From: Rhizobium sp. CCGE 510
GTDB taxonomy: Bacteria > Pseudomonadota > Alphaproteobacteria > Rhizobiales > Rhizobiaceae
Length of the DNA: 64,000 nucleotides
NCBI RefSeq assembly: GCF_000292525.1
Contig: NZ_AEYF01000015.1
Coordinates: 222,600-286,599 of the forward strand
Direction of reading: 5' to 3'
Shown: one piece after another, positions 38,255 to 47,103 of the stretch
How the letters are laid out: every line of letters starts with the position of its first letter
How positions within the stretch are numbered: position 1 is the first letter of the stretch
Notes under the pieces: model-generated
What the model was told of the DNA's origin: nothing
Database searches by the model: none
Seen by the model: only the letters and a program-made list of their open reading frames with translations
Position numbers and translations under genes: made by a program

Positions 38255-41077
38255 TTGACTGAGCAAACACCCCCCGGCGGCGGGAAGCTCCCGCCAGGCA
38301 TCGAGCCCATCTCCATCATGGAGGAAATGCAGCGGTCGTATCTCGATTACGCCATGAGCGTCATCGTCAGCCGCGCGCTTCCCGACGTGCGCGACGGCTT
38401 GAAGCCCGTGCACCGGCGCATCCTCTACGGCATGTCCGAACTCGGCATCGACTGGAACAAGAAATACGTCAAATGCGCCCGCGTCACCGGTGACGTGATG
38501 GGTAAATTCCATCCGCACGGCAATTCGGCGATTTATGATGCGCTCGCCCGTATGGCCCAGCCCTGGTCGCTGCGTCTGCCGCTGATCGACGGCCAAGGCA
38601 ATTTCGGATCGGTCGATGGCGATCCGCCGGCGGCCGAACGTTACACCGAATGCCGCCTCGAAAAGGCTGCCCATTCGCTGCTTGACGATCTCGACAAGGA
38701 AACCGTCGATTTTCGCGACAACTATGACGGCACGCTCTCCGAGCCGGTCGTGGTGCCGGCCAAGTTCCCCAATCTGCTCGTCAATGGCGCCGGCGGCATC
38801 GCCGTCGGCATGGCGACCAACATCCCGCCACACAATCTCTCCGAAGTCATCGACGGCTGCATCGCGCTGATCGACGATCCGGCGATCGAGCTGCCGGAAC
38901 TGATCCAGATCATTCCCGGCCCCGACTTCCCGACGGGTGCGAAGATCCTCGGCCGTGCCGGCATCCGCTCGGCTTATGAGACCGGCCGCGGCTCCGTCAT
39001 CATGCGCGGCGTCGCCGCCATCGAGCCGATGCGTGGTGACCGCGAGCAGATCATCATCACCGAGATTCCCTACCAGGTGAACAAGGCGACGATGATCGAA
39101 AAGATGGCCGAACTGGTGCGTGACAAACGTATCGAAGGCATCTCCGACCTGCGCGACGAATCCGACCGTCAGGGTTATCGCGTCGTCGTCGAGCTGAAGC
39201 GCGACGCCAATGCCGAGGTCATCCTCAACCAGCTTTATCGCTATACACCGCTGCAGACCTCCTTCGGCTGCAACATGGTGGCGCTAAATGGCGGCAAGCC
39301 GGAACAGCTGAGCCTGCTCGACATGCTGCGCGCTTTCGTCTCCTTCCGCGAAGAAGTCGTTAGCCGGAGAACGAAATTCCTGTTGCGCAAAGCGCGTGAC
39401 CGCGCCCATGTGTTGGTCGGTCTCGCCATTGCCGTCGCCAACATCGACGAAGTCATCCGCGTCATTCGCCGGGCACCCGATCCGCAGTCGGCCCGCGAAG
39501 AATTGATGACCCGCCGCTGGCCGGCCGAAGATGTCGAAAGCCTGATCCGCCTGATCGACGATCCGCGCCATCGCATTAACGAGGACCTGACTTACAACCT
39601 CTCCGAAGAGCAGGCCCGCGCCATCCTCGAACTGCGCCTTGCCCGCCTGACGGCCCTTGGCCGCGACGAAATCGGCGACGAACTCAATAAGATCGGTGAG
39701 GAAATCAAGGATTACCTCGATATTCTCTCCTCGCGCGTCCGCATCCAGACCATCGTCAAGGACGAACTCCTCGCTGTCCGCAACGAATTCGGCACACCGC
39801 GCCGCACCGAGATCATCGATGGCGGCCTCGAAATGGACGACGAGGATCTGATCGCCCGCGAGGACATGGTCGTCACCGTCTCGCATCTCGGCTATATCAA
39901 GCGCGTGCCGCTGACCACCTATCGTGCCCAGCGCCGTGGCGGCAAGGGCCGCTCCGGCATGACCACTCGCGACCAGGATTTCGTTAGCCGGCTATTTGTT
40001 GTCAACACCCATACTCCGGTCCTGTTCTTCTCCTCGCGGGGTATCGTCTACAAGGAAAAGGTCTGGCGTCTGCCGATCGGCACGCCGACCTCACGCGGCA
40101 AGGCACTGATCAACATGCTGCCGCTTGCACTCGGCGAGCGCATCACCACCATCCTGCCCTTGCCCGAGGACGAGGAGAGCTGGGACAATCTCGACGTCAT
40201 GTTCTCGACGACGCGCGGCACGGTCCGCCGTAACAAGCTGTCGGACTTCGTCCAGGTCAACCGCAACGGCAAGATCGCCATGAAGCTCGAAGAGGAAGGC
40301 GACGAAATCCTCTCCGTCGAGACCTGCACCGAGAATGACGACGTGCTTTTGACGACGGCGCTCGGCCAGTGCATCCGCTTCTCCGTCGACGACGTCCGCG
40401 TTTTCGCCGGCCGCAACTCGATCGGCGTGCGCGGCATCAGCCTTGCCGGCGGCGACCGCATCATCTCGATGACCATCGTCCGCCATGTCAATGCCGAACC
40501 ATGGGAGCGCGCCGCTTACCTGAAGCGCGCCGCCAACGAACGCCGCCTGACGACGGGCGAGGCCGAGGAGATCGCGCTGGTCGGTGAGGAAGTCACCGAG
40601 GAGGGACAGCTCTCAGACGAGCGTTACGAAGAGCTGAAACAGCTTGAGCAATACGTTCTCACCGTCTCCGAGAAGGGCTTCGGCAAGCGTTCGTCGTCCT
40701 ACGATTTCCGCATCTCCGGCCGCGGCGGCAAGGGCATCCGCGCCACCGACACGTCGAAGACCGGCGAGATCGGCGAACTGGTCGCGGCCTTCCCCATCGA
40801 GGACGGCGACCAGATCATGCTGGTTTCCGATGGCGGCCAGCTCATCCGCGTGCCGGTCGGCGGCATCCGCATCGCCAGCCGCGCCACCAAGGGCGTCACC
40901 ATCTTCTCGACGGCCAAGGACGAGAAGGTCGTCTCGGTCGAGCGCATCAGCGAGCCGGAGGAGGACGAGACGGAGGAGACGGTTGAGGTCACCGAAGACG
41001 CCGCTGTTACCGACGAAGGTGCTGCCGGCGAAGCGCCGATTGCCGATGGCGATCCGGCCGGGCCGGCCGAGGAATGA
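38255..41077 (+). CDS. gyrA: DNA gyrase subunit A
   Basis: Breaks and rejoins DNA in the A2B2 gyrase that introduces negative supercoils. 940 aa, longer than E. coli (875). Catalytic Tyr130 lies in [10 protein letters not shown]. The quinolone region [17 protein letters not shown] has Ser91 and Asp95, the susceptible-type residues. The C-terminal beta-pinwheel contains the GyrA box QRRGGKG and a charged insertion (about 750-790, [18 protein letters not shown]) of the kind seen in alphaproteobacteria, plus an acidic tail. Start is TTG at 38255 ([10 protein letters not shown]); no better ATG precedes the conserved region. A terminator follows. Confidence 0.97.
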   Translation: MTEQTPPGGGKLPPGIEPISIMEEMQRSYLDYAMSVIVSRALPDVRDGLKPVHRRILYGMSELGIDWNKKYVKCARVTGDVMGKFHPHGNSAIYDALARMAQPWSLRLPLIDGQGNFGSVDGDPPAAERYTECRLEKAAHSLLDDLDKETVDFRDNYDGTLSEPVVVPAKFPNLLVNGAGGIAVGMATNIPPHNLSEVIDGCIALIDDPAIELPELIQIIPGPDFPTGAKILGRAGIRSAYETGRGSVIMRGVAAIEPMRGDREQIIITEIPYQVNKATMIEKMAELVRDKRIEGISDLRDESDRQGYRVVVELKRDANAEVILNQLYRYTPLQTSFGCNMVALNGGKPEQLSLLDMLRAFVSFREEVVSRRTKFLLRKARDRAHVLVGLAIAVANIDEVIRVIRRAPDPQSAREELMTRRWPAEDVESLIRLIDDPRHRINEDLTYNLSEEQARAILELRLARLTALGRDEIGDELNKIGEEIKDYLDILSSRVRIQTIVKDELLAVRNEFGTPRRTEIIDGGLEMDDEDLIAREDMVVTVSHLGYIKRVPLTTYRAQRRGGKGRSGMTTRDQDFVSRLFVVNTHTPVLFFSSRGIVYKEKVWRLPIGTPTSRGKALINMLPLALGERITTILPLPEDEESWDNLDVMFSTTRGTVRRNKLSDFVQVNRNGKIAMKLEEEGDEILSVETCTENDDVLLTTALGQCIRFSVDDVRVFAGRNSIGVRGISLAGGDRIISMTIVRHVNAEPWERAAYLKRAANERRLTTGEAEEIALVGEEVTEEGQLSDERYEELKQLEQYVLTVSEKGFGKRSSSYDFRISGRGGKGIRATDTSKTGEIGELVAAFPIEDGDQIMLVSDGGQLIRVPVGGIRIASRATKGVTIFSTAKDEKVVSVERISEPEEDETEETVEVTEDAAVTDEGAAGEAPIADGDPAGPAEE

Positions 41078-41088
41078 TCAGATGAACG

Positions 41089-41113
41089 GGGCGGCTTCGA
41101 GCCGCCCTTTTCT
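41089..41113 (+). terminator. Rho-independent terminator of gyrA
   Basis: GGGCGGC / GCCGCCC (7 bp) around loop TTCGA, followed by TTTTCTTTT. It starts 12 bases after the gyrA stop. Confidence 0.85.
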
Positions 41114-41147
41114 TTTCAGGCCGGGGATTGGTTCGAAGCCACGCCCA

Positions 41148-41180
41148 ACGAAAAAGCCGGACGCTGGGTGCATCCGGCTT
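41148..41180 (-). terminator. Rho-independent terminator of the small membrane-protein genes
   Basis: On the minus strand AAGCCGGA pairs with TCCGGCTT (8 bp) around an 11-base loop and runs into TTTCGTT. It lies about 57 bases downstream of the 44-aa gene and faces the gyrA terminator. Confidence 0.75.
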
Positions 41181-41236
41181 AGAATGACCTTGAGCCGCGG
41201 AAGGGTGCCGCTCAAGGTGGAAGTAAAAAAGGAAAG

Positions 41237-41371
41237 TCAGAACGCTCTATGTTTTTCGTTCAGCGCCTTTACCTCTTCGCCTTCGCGCCGGAGCGCTGAA
41301 ATCGTCGAGGTTACAGATACGCAGAACATGACGCTGATAAGGGCCGTGAGCACTGTCAAGATCGTGAACAT
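41237..41371 (-). CDS. Small membrane protein, 44 aa (hypothetical)
   Basis: A very short gene supported by a strong AGGAAAGGA ribosome binding site, a single N-terminal hydrophobic helix (MFTILTVLTALISVMFCVSV) and a charged, probably coiled C-terminal tail (ALRREGEEVKALNEKHRAF). The ATG at 41371 has the better spacing; an ATG at 41377 would add Met-Pro and sits directly on the Shine-Dalgarno sequence. It is followed by a rho-independent terminator on its strand, and another small membrane-protein gene lies 36 bases upstream. The function is unknown and I recognise no family. It could be missed by annotation because of its length. Confidence 0.6.
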   Translation of the reverse strand: MFTILTVLTALISVMFCVSVTSTISALRREGEEVKALNEKHRAF

Positions 41372-41407
41372 AGGCATTCCTTTCCTGGGGAGTTGCGTTC
41401 TCGCCCC

Positions 41408-41563
41408 TCAGTACTGGCCCAGTACGGCCGTGCGGGCCGAAGCATAGGGACCATAAACCTTGGACGTATCAATCTTCTGATCATAGAGAGCGACAGTTGC
41501 GGTCAGCATGCCCGTGACCATTACCATCCAGAGCACGTTAATCATCGTAATCTTGCCGGGCAT
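41408..41563 (-). CDS. Small membrane protein, 51 aa (hypothetical)
   Basis: 51-aa protein with one hydrophobic segment (MINVLWMVMVTGMLTATVAL, residues 7-26) and a short polar C-terminus (YDQKIDTSKVYGPYASARTA) predicted outside or in the periplasm. The ATG at 41563 has GGAAGG with good spacing. It is probably co-transcribed with the 44-aa gene downstream. No family is recognised. The tail has two tyrosines and a GPYAS stretch, with no known motif. Its neighbours are also tiny membrane proteins, which supports a real operon. Confidence 0.6.
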   Translation of the reverse strand: MPGKITMINVLWMVMVTGMLTATVALYDQKIDTSKVYGPYASARTAVLGQY

Positions 41564-41656
41564 CTTTAGTCCTTCCTGCCGCGATAATCGCATCTATGTG
41601 TCGGTTGAATGAACGCATCCGTTTTAAAATGGTTCCGCCGGATGTTGAGGGGGTGT

Positions 41657-41920
41657 TTACCAACGCAGATCTGAAGCCTCCTTGAATGTCTCGTTCATCT
41701 GGCGTTCAGATTCCAACGTCGTTTTTTCGCGCAGTGGGCCTTGGGCGCGCACGATCGCTGCATGTTCAGCAAGCGCCGGCTGCACCCAGCTCACCTCATA
41801 GCGATCGGCGAAATAACCATAGGCCATCTCGGCGGCAAGCGAGGAAACGACGGCAAGTGCAACGAGCACGATCAGCATGGACTTGGTCTTTCGAGGAGGC
41901 GCCGGATGCCGGAATGGCAT
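41657..41920 (-). CDS. Hypothetical single-pass membrane protein, 87 aa
   Basis: 87-aa protein with a basic N-terminus (PFRHPAPPRKTKS), one hydrophobic segment (MLIVLVALAVVSSLAAEMAYG, about 15-34) and a soluble, probably periplasmic tail rich in Glu and Ala that ends NETFKEASDLRW. Positive residues before the helix predict an N-in orientation. The start at 41920 lacks a strong ribosome binding site; a start at the inner Met15 (41878) is also possible. It lies 93 bases upstream of the 51-aa gene and may head the same small operon. Not recognised. Confidence 0.5.
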   Translation of the reverse strand: MPFRHPAPPRKTKSMLIVLVALAVVSSLAAEMAYGYFADRYEVSWVQPALAEHAAIVRAQGPLREKTTLESERQMNETFKEASDLRW

Positions 41921-42074
41921 CGGCTGTCTTGATGATTTGAGTTAAGCAGACCCTGTCTGAAACCGCCTTGAACGGGCCGTTCATCCACCGTTCAACCGTC
42001 CGGGACGATTGGCCAAATCGCTTGCGGCAAGGCGGCATCCGTGACAAAAGGCGTCAAACCAACGGCCGGGCCAG

Positions 42075-42569
42075 ATGACGACAGCTTTTTATCCGGGGTC
42101 CTTCGACCCGATCACCAATGGGCATGTGGATGTTCTGGTCCAGGCGCTGAACGTCGCCGAAAAGGTGATCGTCGCGATCGGCATCCATCCCGGCAAGGCG
42201 CCGCTCTTTTCCTTCGAGGAGAGAGCCGAGCTCATCCGTCTTTCTCTGGCCGACGCGCTGCCCGGCAAGACCGGTGACATCGACGTCGTCGCCTTCGACA
42301 ATCTGGTCGTCGATGCCGCTCGCAGCCATGGCGCCACGCTTCTGATCCGTGGTCTTCGCGATGGCACCGATCTTGATTACGAAATGCAGATGGCCGGCAT
42401 GAACAGGACGATGGCGCCCGATATCCAGACCATCTTTTTGCCGGCGGGCACGGCCTCCCGGCCCATTACCGCCACATTGGTCCGCCAGATCGCCGCCATG
42501 GGCGGTGATGTCAGCGCTTTCGTGCCGGCCGCCGTCTTGCAAGCCCTCACATCCAAGCGCCCAAACTAA
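42075..42569 (+). CDS. coaD: Phosphopantetheine adenylyltransferase
   Basis: Adenylates 4'-phosphopantetheine, the penultimate step of coenzyme A synthesis, in the cytosol. 164 aa, normal size. The nucleotidyltransferase motif is [16 protein letters not shown], with the catalytic His17 in T/N-x-G-H. The later [20 protein letters not shown] and the ATP loop [13 protein letters not shown] are typical of CoaD. It starts a plus-strand series (coaD, two cyclophilins, queA, tgt) that may be partly co-transcribed. Three short direct repeats lie just after its stop. Confidence 0.96.
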   Translation: MTTAFYPGSFDPITNGHVDVLVQALNVAEKVIVAIGIHPGKAPLFSFEERAELIRLSLADALPGKTGDIDVVAFDNLVVDAARSHGATLLIRGLRDGTDLDYEMQMAGMNRTMAPDIQTIFLPAGTASRPITATLVRQIAAMGGDVSAFVPAAVLQALTSKRPN

Positions 42570-42614
42570 CAAGCACAAAGTCTAGCAAGCACAAAGACTG
42601 CAAGCGCAAAGACC
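42570..42614 (+). repeat. Three imperfect 14-base direct repeats
   Basis: CAAGCACAAAGTCT (42570-42583), CAAGCACAAAGACT (42586-42599) and CAAGCGCAAAGACC (42601-42614), spaced 16 and 15 bases. They fill the gap between coaD and the first cyclophilin gene. No function is evident; slippage in an intergenic spacer is the simplest origin. Confidence 0.7.
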
Positions 42615-42642
42615 AGGCGGAACCCGCCGCAACGGAGCCCAT

Positions 42643-43215
42643 ATGAAACTCTTTTATCTCGCATTTGCCGGCGTGCTGTATCTCGCGTCCTTCGCGGGGG
42701 ATGCCTTCGCCCAGTCGGCCGATCATTATCTCACCATCCAGCTGAAGGACGGCCCCGTCGTCATCCAGCTGATGCCAGAGGTCGCGCCGAAGCACGTCGC
42801 CCAGATCGAGGCGCTGGCCAAGAAGGGCGAATACGACAATGTCGCCTTTCACCGCGTCATCGACGGCTTCATGGCCCAAACCGGCGACGTCAAATTCGGC
42901 AACATGGAGAAGGGTTTCGATGCGAGCCTCGCCGGCACCGGCTCCTCCGACATGCCTGATATTCCGGCCGAGTTCTCCAAAACCCCGTTCGTACGCGGCA
43001 CGGTCGGCATGGCCCGTTCGCAGGATCCGAATTCCGCCAATTCGCAGTTCTTCATCATGTTTGCCGAGGGCTCCTTCCTCAACGGTCAATACACCGTCGT
43101 CGGCAAGGTCGTTTCCGGCATGGAGAATGTCGATAAGATCAAGCGCGGCGAAGGCCAGAACGGCGAAGTCAAAAGCCCCGATCGGATGATCAAGGTCACC
43201 CTGGGCAAGAAGTAA
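42643..43215 (+). CDS. Periplasmic peptidyl-prolyl cis-trans isomerase (cyclophilin)
   Basis: 190-aa cyclophilin exported to the periplasm: the signal peptide MKLFYLAFAGVLYLASFAGDAFAQ ends near residue 23 (written here across its cleavage site). The catalytic core is intact, with FHRVIDGFMAQTGDV (active-site Arg and Phe), GTVGMARSQDPNSANSQFFI and the LNGQYTVVGKV loop. It probably assists folding of envelope proteins. The downstream gene is a close paralogue without signal peptide; the 29-base gap suggests co-transcription and an origin by tandem duplication with loss or gain of the export signal. Confidence 0.92.
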   Translation: MKLFYLAFAGVLYLASFAGDAFAQSADHYLTIQLKDGPVVIQLMPEVAPKHVAQIEALAKKGEYDNVAFHRVIDGFMAQTGDVKFGNMEKGFDASLAGTGSSDMPDIPAEFSKTPFVRGTVGMARSQDPNSANSQFFIMFAEGSFLNGQYTVVGKVVSGMENVDKIKRGEGQNGEVKSPDRMIKVTLGKK

Positions 43216-43244
43216 GTTACCAGAGAAAACAACAGGAGAAGACA

Positions 43245-43754
43245 ATGGCCGAGATCAAGGATCCCGAAAACACCGTCATTCTGGAAACCACCAAGGGCAA
43301 GATCGTTATCCAGCTTTTGCCGCAGGTCGCCCCGGAGCATGTCGCCCGCATCAAGGAACTCGCCCGCGAGAAGGCCTATGACGGCGTCGTCTTCCACCGC
43401 GTCATCCAGGATTTCATGGCCCAGACGGGCGACGTCGAATTCGGCAAGAAAGGTTCGGAAACCTTCAATCCGGGCCGCGCCGGTATGGGCGGCTCCTCCA
43501 AGCCGGATCTGAAGGCTGAATTCTCCGCGACCACGCATACGCGCGGCACCTGCTCGATGGCCCGTTCGCAGAACCCGAACTCAGCCAATTCGCAGTTCTT
43601 CATCTGCTTCACCGATGCGCCCTGGCTGAACAAGCAGTATTCCGTCTGGGGTCAGGTCATCGAAGGCATGGACAACGTCGACAAGATCAAGCGCGGCGAG
43701 CCGGTTTCCGATCCGGATTCGATCGTCTCGATGCGGGTTGCCGCCGACGTCTGA
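43245..43754 (+). CDS. Cytosolic peptidyl-prolyl cis-trans isomerase (cyclophilin, PpiB type)
   Basis: 169-aa cyclophilin with no signal peptide, so it acts in the cytoplasm. Core motifs: FHRVIQDFMAQTGDVEFG, GTCSMARSQNPNSANSQFFICF and WLNKQYSVWGQV. It differs from its upstream paralogue mainly at the N-terminus and in the GRAGMGGSSKPDLKAEF insertion, in which this form keeps the longer loop. AGGAGAAG precedes the ATG. The pair resembles the PpiA/PpiB split of enterobacteria, but here the genes are adjacent. Confidence 0.93.
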   Translation: MAEIKDPENTVILETTKGKIVIQLLPQVAPEHVARIKELAREKAYDGVVFHRVIQDFMAQTGDVEFGKKGSETFNPGRAGMGGSSKPDLKAEFSATTHTRGTCSMARSQNPNSANSQFFICFTDAPWLNKQYSVWGQVIEGMDNVDKIKRGEPVSDPDSIVSMRVAADV

Positions 43755-43825
43755 TTGTGATTTCTGCTGAAACCCGCTCTTGCGCCTAACCGCGCGGGGG
43801 CGGGTTTCGCTTTGAAAGTACCCTT

Positions 43826-44929
43826 ATGCGCGTAGACCTTTTCGATTTCGATCTGCCCGATGAACGCATCGCATTGCGGCCCGCCGAGCCGCGCGACAGC
43901 GCCCGCCTGCTCGTCGTCAATCCACACGCGAAAAGCGTGCCCGATGCGGAAAGCGTGCTTTCGGATCATCGCGTCGGCGATCTGCCGTCGTTCCTTCGGG
44001 CGGGCGACGCGCTGGTCTTCAACGATACCAAGGTCATTCCGGCCCAGCTCGAGGGCATCCGCCACCGCGAGGGTGCGGGCGGCCAGCAGGTGTCGGCAAC
44101 GTTGCATATGCGCGTCGGCCCAAGCCGTTGGAAGGCCTTCGCCAAACCTGGAAAACGCATCAAGGAGGGCGACCGCATCGCCTTCGGCCATAGCGGTGAA
44201 AGCTGCTTTCTCGGCTCGCTCGACGCCACTGTCGAGGAAAAGGGCGAGGCCGGCGAGGTGATGCTCGCCTTCGATCTTTCCGGCCCGGCGCTCGACGAGG
44301 CTATCGCCGCCGTTGGCCATATTCCGCTACCGCCCTATATCGCCGCCAAGCGCCCCGAGGACGAGCGCGACCGCGCGGACTACCAGACGATCTACGCCCG
44401 CGAGGAGGGCGCCGTCGCCGCCCCGACCGCCGGCCTGCATTTCACGCCCGGCCTGTTCGAGGCGCTCGACAGCGCCGGCATCGAACGCCATTTCGTCACC
44501 CTGCATGTCGGCGCCGGCACCTTCCTGCCCGTGAAGGCCGACGACACCGACGATCACAAGATGCATCTTGAAAGCGGCTATGTCAGCGGTGAGATCGCCG
44601 CCCGGCTGAATGCCGTCAAGGCAAGGGGCGGGCGTATCGTCTGCGTCGGCACCACCTCGCTGCGGCTGATCGAAAGTGCAGCGGGGGAAAGCGGAGAGAT
44701 CAAGCCTTGGGCCGGCGCTACGGGTATCTTCATCACGCCCGGTTACCGCTTCAAGGCTGTGGACATGCTAATGACCAATTTTCACCTGCCGCGCTCGACG
44801 CTGTTCATGCTGGTCTCGGCTTTTGCTGGCTTTGACACCATGCACGCCGCCTACAAACACGCCATTTCGACTGGCTACCGCTTCTACTCTTACGGCGACG
44901 CGAGCCTTCTTTTCCGGAAAGACCAATGA
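43826..44929 (+). CDS. queA: tRNA preQ1(34) S-adenosylmethionine ribosyltransferase-isomerase
   Basis: Transfers the ribosyl part of S-adenosylmethionine to preQ1 in tRNA, forming epoxyqueuosine. 367 aa, normal size. It begins [19 protein letters not shown], with the family PxxPRDxARLLV-type segment ([12 protein letters not shown]). Later motifs are [25 protein letters not shown] and [19 protein letters not shown] near the C-terminus. The stop overlaps the tgt start (ATGA at 44926), as in many bacteria, so the two queuosine enzymes are made together. Confidence 0.97.
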   Translation: MRVDLFDFDLPDERIALRPAEPRDSARLLVVNPHAKSVPDAESVLSDHRVGDLPSFLRAGDALVFNDTKVIPAQLEGIRHREGAGGQQVSATLHMRVGPSRWKAFAKPGKRIKEGDRIAFGHSGESCFLGSLDATVEEKGEAGEVMLAFDLSGPALDEAIAAVGHIPLPPYIAAKRPEDERDRADYQTIYAREEGAVAAPTAGLHFTPGLFEALDSAGIERHFVTLHVGAGTFLPVKADDTDDHKMHLESGYVSGEIAARLNAVKARGGRIVCVGTTSLRLIESAAGESGEIKPWAGATGIFITPGYRFKAVDMLMTNFHLPRSTLFMLVSAFAGFDTMHAAYKHAISTGYRFYSYGDASLLFRKDQ

Positions 44930-46056
44930 CAGAGAACTTCCAATTCACGCTTGATAAGACCGATGCCGGCGCGCGCCTCGGCGAGATTTCCATGCCGCGC
45001 GGCACGATCCGCACGCCGGCCTTCATGCCTGTGGGCACCGTCGGCACCGTCAAGGCGATGTATCTCGACCAGGTGCGCGAAACAGGCGCCGACATTATCC
45101 TCGGCAATACCTATCACCTGATGCTGCGCCCCAGCGCCGAGCGCGTCGCCCGCCTCGGCGGCCTGCACAAGCTGATCCGCTGGGAGCACCCGATCCTGAC
45201 GGATTCCGGCGGCTTCCAGGTCATGTCGCTCTCCGGCCTGCGCAAACTCGATGAGCAGGGCGTCACCTTCAAATCGCATGTCGACGGCAGCCTGCATCAT
45301 ATGTCGCCGGAGCGCTCCATAGAAATCCAGGGGCTGCTCGGCTCCGACATCCAGATGCAGCTCGACGAATGCGTGGCGCTGCCGGCCGAGCCGAAGGAAA
45401 TCGAGCGCGCCATGGAAATGTCGCTTCGCTGGGCCGAGCGCTGCCGGATCGCCTTCGGCGAACAACCTGGAAAGGCGATGTTCGGCATCGTCCAGGGCGG
45501 CGACATTCCGGCGCTACGCATCCGTTCGGCTGAGGCGCTGAGCCAGCTCGATCTCAAAGGTTATGCCATCGGCGGCCTCGCCGTCGGCGAGCCGCAGGAC
45601 GTCATGCTGCAGATGCTGGAAACGACGCTGCCCGTGCTTCCTCTGGAAAAGCCGCGTTACCTCATGGGCGTCGGCACGCCCGACGATATGCTGAAATCGG
45701 TCGCCCGCGGCATCGACATGTTCGATTGTGTCATGCCGACCCGTTCCGGCCGCCATGGCCTGGCCTTTACCCGCCGCGGCAGGGTCAATATCCGCAACGC
45801 CCGCCATGCCGAGGATATGCGCCCGCTTGACGAACAGTCGAACTGCCCGGCCTCGCGTGATTACTCACGTGCCTATTTGCATCATCTTGTCCGCTCCAAC
45901 GAGGCGCTCGGCGGCATGCTGCTCTCCTGGCACAATCTCGCCTATTACCAGGAATTGATGCAGGGCATCCGCAAGGCGATCGCCGAAGGCCGCTTCGCCG
46001 ATTTCATGGCGGAGACGATGGAGGAATGGGCGAGGGGCGATCTTCAGCCCGTGTGA
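44926..46056 (+). CDS. tgt: tRNA-guanine transglycosylase with altered zinc site
   Basis: Exchanges guanine-34 for preQ1 in tRNAs for Asp, Asn, His and Tyr. 376 aa, normal size. The catalytic elements are intact: [15 protein letters not shown] (about residues 89-103), GGLAVGEP, and [13 protein letters not shown] with the nucleophilic Asp (about 266). The zinc-binding region is unusual. Where other bacterial Tgt proteins have Cys-x-Cys-x2-Cys, this one reads [18 protein letters not shown] (about 306-323), so only the middle cysteine remains and two are Ser. The later His (SWHNLAYY) is kept. Translation is coupled to queA. Confidence 0.95.
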   Translation: MTENFQFTLDKTDAGARLGEISMPRGTIRTPAFMPVGTVGTVKAMYLDQVRETGADIILGNTYHLMLRPSAERVARLGGLHKLIRWEHPILTDSGGFQVMSLSGLRKLDEQGVTFKSHVDGSLHHMSPERSIEIQGLLGSDIQMQLDECVALPAEPKEIERAMEMSLRWAERCRIAFGEQPGKAMFGIVQGGDIPALRIRSAEALSQLDLKGYAIGGLAVGEPQDVMLQMLETTLPVLPLEKPRYLMGVGTPDDMLKSVARGIDMFDCVMPTRSGRHGLAFTRRGRVNIRNARHAEDMRPLDEQSNCPASRDYSRAYLHHLVRSNEALGGMLLSWHNLAYYQELMQGIRKAIAEGRFADFMAETMEEWARGDLQPV

Positions 46057-46102
46057 TCGACCTTTCGCGGTGACGACCGCCTGCTGTGGTATTCTTTACT
46101 CG

Positions 46103-46486
46103 TCAGCGAGCTGGTGTGCAGCTTCCCACATCCGTCGGCTTGACGCGGCCGGCCTGCAGATCGCTCCATTGTGGTATGGACGGATCGGGGCCACCGATCG
46201 AGGCCTCAAAGGCGGCACGGTCCAGCTTGATCAGCCGTCCGCTTGCAAGGATGCTCACCATCTCTTTCTTGCTGACATAGGCCAGGCTGGCATTCAGCCG
46301 GCAGAAGAACCGATTGCTGCCGTTCGAGACGACCCAGCCGTAACCGCCGGCCTTCCCCTTGGTGAGTTTGCCGACGGCGTAATCCTGCTGGGCAAGCTTG
46401 GAAAAGGATTCTGCCTGAGCAATACCCGGCATAACGCCAAAGCCGACCACTGCGGCGGCGAGCAGCCGCTTGAATGAAATATGCAT
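46103..46486 (-). CDS. Secreted protein, 127 aa (hypothetical)
   Basis: Small exported protein. A clear signal peptide (HISFKRLLAAAVVGFGVMPGIAQA, cleavage about residue 25) is followed by a domain of about 100 residues with two cysteines (RFFCRLNASL and VGSCTPAR) that could form a disulfide. The ATG at 46486 has AGGGG upstream. I do not recognise a named family; similar short secreted proteins are frequent in Rhizobium. It lies convergent to tgt with only a 46-base gap. Co-transcription with the DUF4864 gene 109 bases upstream is possible. Confidence 0.72.
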   Translation of the reverse strand: MHISFKRLLAAAVVGFGVMPGIAQAESFSKLAQQDYAVGKLTKGKAGGYGWVVSNGSNRFFCRLNASLAYVSKKEMVSILASGRLIKLDRAAFEASIGGPDPSIPQWSDLQAGRVKPTDVGSCTPAR

Positions 46487-46595
46487 TGAGTTCCAGCCCC
46501 TGGATAAAAAGACATGTGCCCTGTACGTTCCAGGAGCGCCTGACACAACTTTAATCTGCAGGGATGCTTATTCCGCTAAAACGCGTCGCGAATTT

Positions 46596-47024
46596 TCAGA
46601 TCCCCTTGCTGTCCGCATCCGGCATGATTTGCACGCCGTTGATCCTGTAGCTGCCGTCCGGCTGGCGGGTCATCTGGTAGATCGCCGTCCAGTCCTTGCC
46701 GTCGCGGCCTGAAATCAGCACTTCGTGATAGATCAGCGCACCGTTGTCGATCGAGCGGCTGCGGCCGAAGGCGTAGTTGCCGGGATGATAGACCGGCTCG
46801 TAGCTCTTTTTCACCATCGCGAAGAACAGGTTCTTGTCGGGATACATCGCCCTGATGCCGGGAGCGGCGTAGGAATAGGCGGCTTCGGCATCATCCTTCA
46901 GGAAGGCTGTGATCTGCTCCTCGATCATCGTCCGTGTGGCGTCGATCGGATCTTCGGCGCGGGCCGAGACAGGGGAGAGGAGGGACGCGGCACACAGAAT
47001 GAGAACTGCGAAGAAGGCGCGCAT
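46596..47024 (-). CDS. DUF4864 secreted protein
   Basis: 142-aa exported protein with signal peptide (RAFFAVLILCAASLLSPVSARA, cleavage about residue 23). The mature part is an NTF2-like domain: MIEEQITAFLKDDAEAAYSYAAPGIRAMYPD is the first helical hairpin (read in two helices) and YHEVLISGRDGKDWTAIYQM with PDGSYRINGVQI gives the beta sheet; the pattern fits DUF4864. It probably binds a small hydrophobic ligand or a protein partner, but the function is unknown. GGAG lies 7 bases before the ATG. The ketosynthase gene ends 79 bases upstream. Confidence 0.8.
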   Translation of the reverse strand: MRAFFAVLILCAASLLSPVSARAEDPIDATRTMIEEQITAFLKDDAEAAYSYAAPGIRAMYPDKNLFFAMVKKSYEPVYHPGNYAFGRSRSIDNGALIYHEVLISGRDGKDWTAIYQMTRQPDGSYRINGVQIMPDADSKGI

Positions 47025-47103
47025 GGAGGATCTCCGGCTCTATCGGGGGAAGATCCCGATAGAGCGGAAGTGTAGGCCATTTCCAGCGCAAGAAAAGCGG
47101 ACT

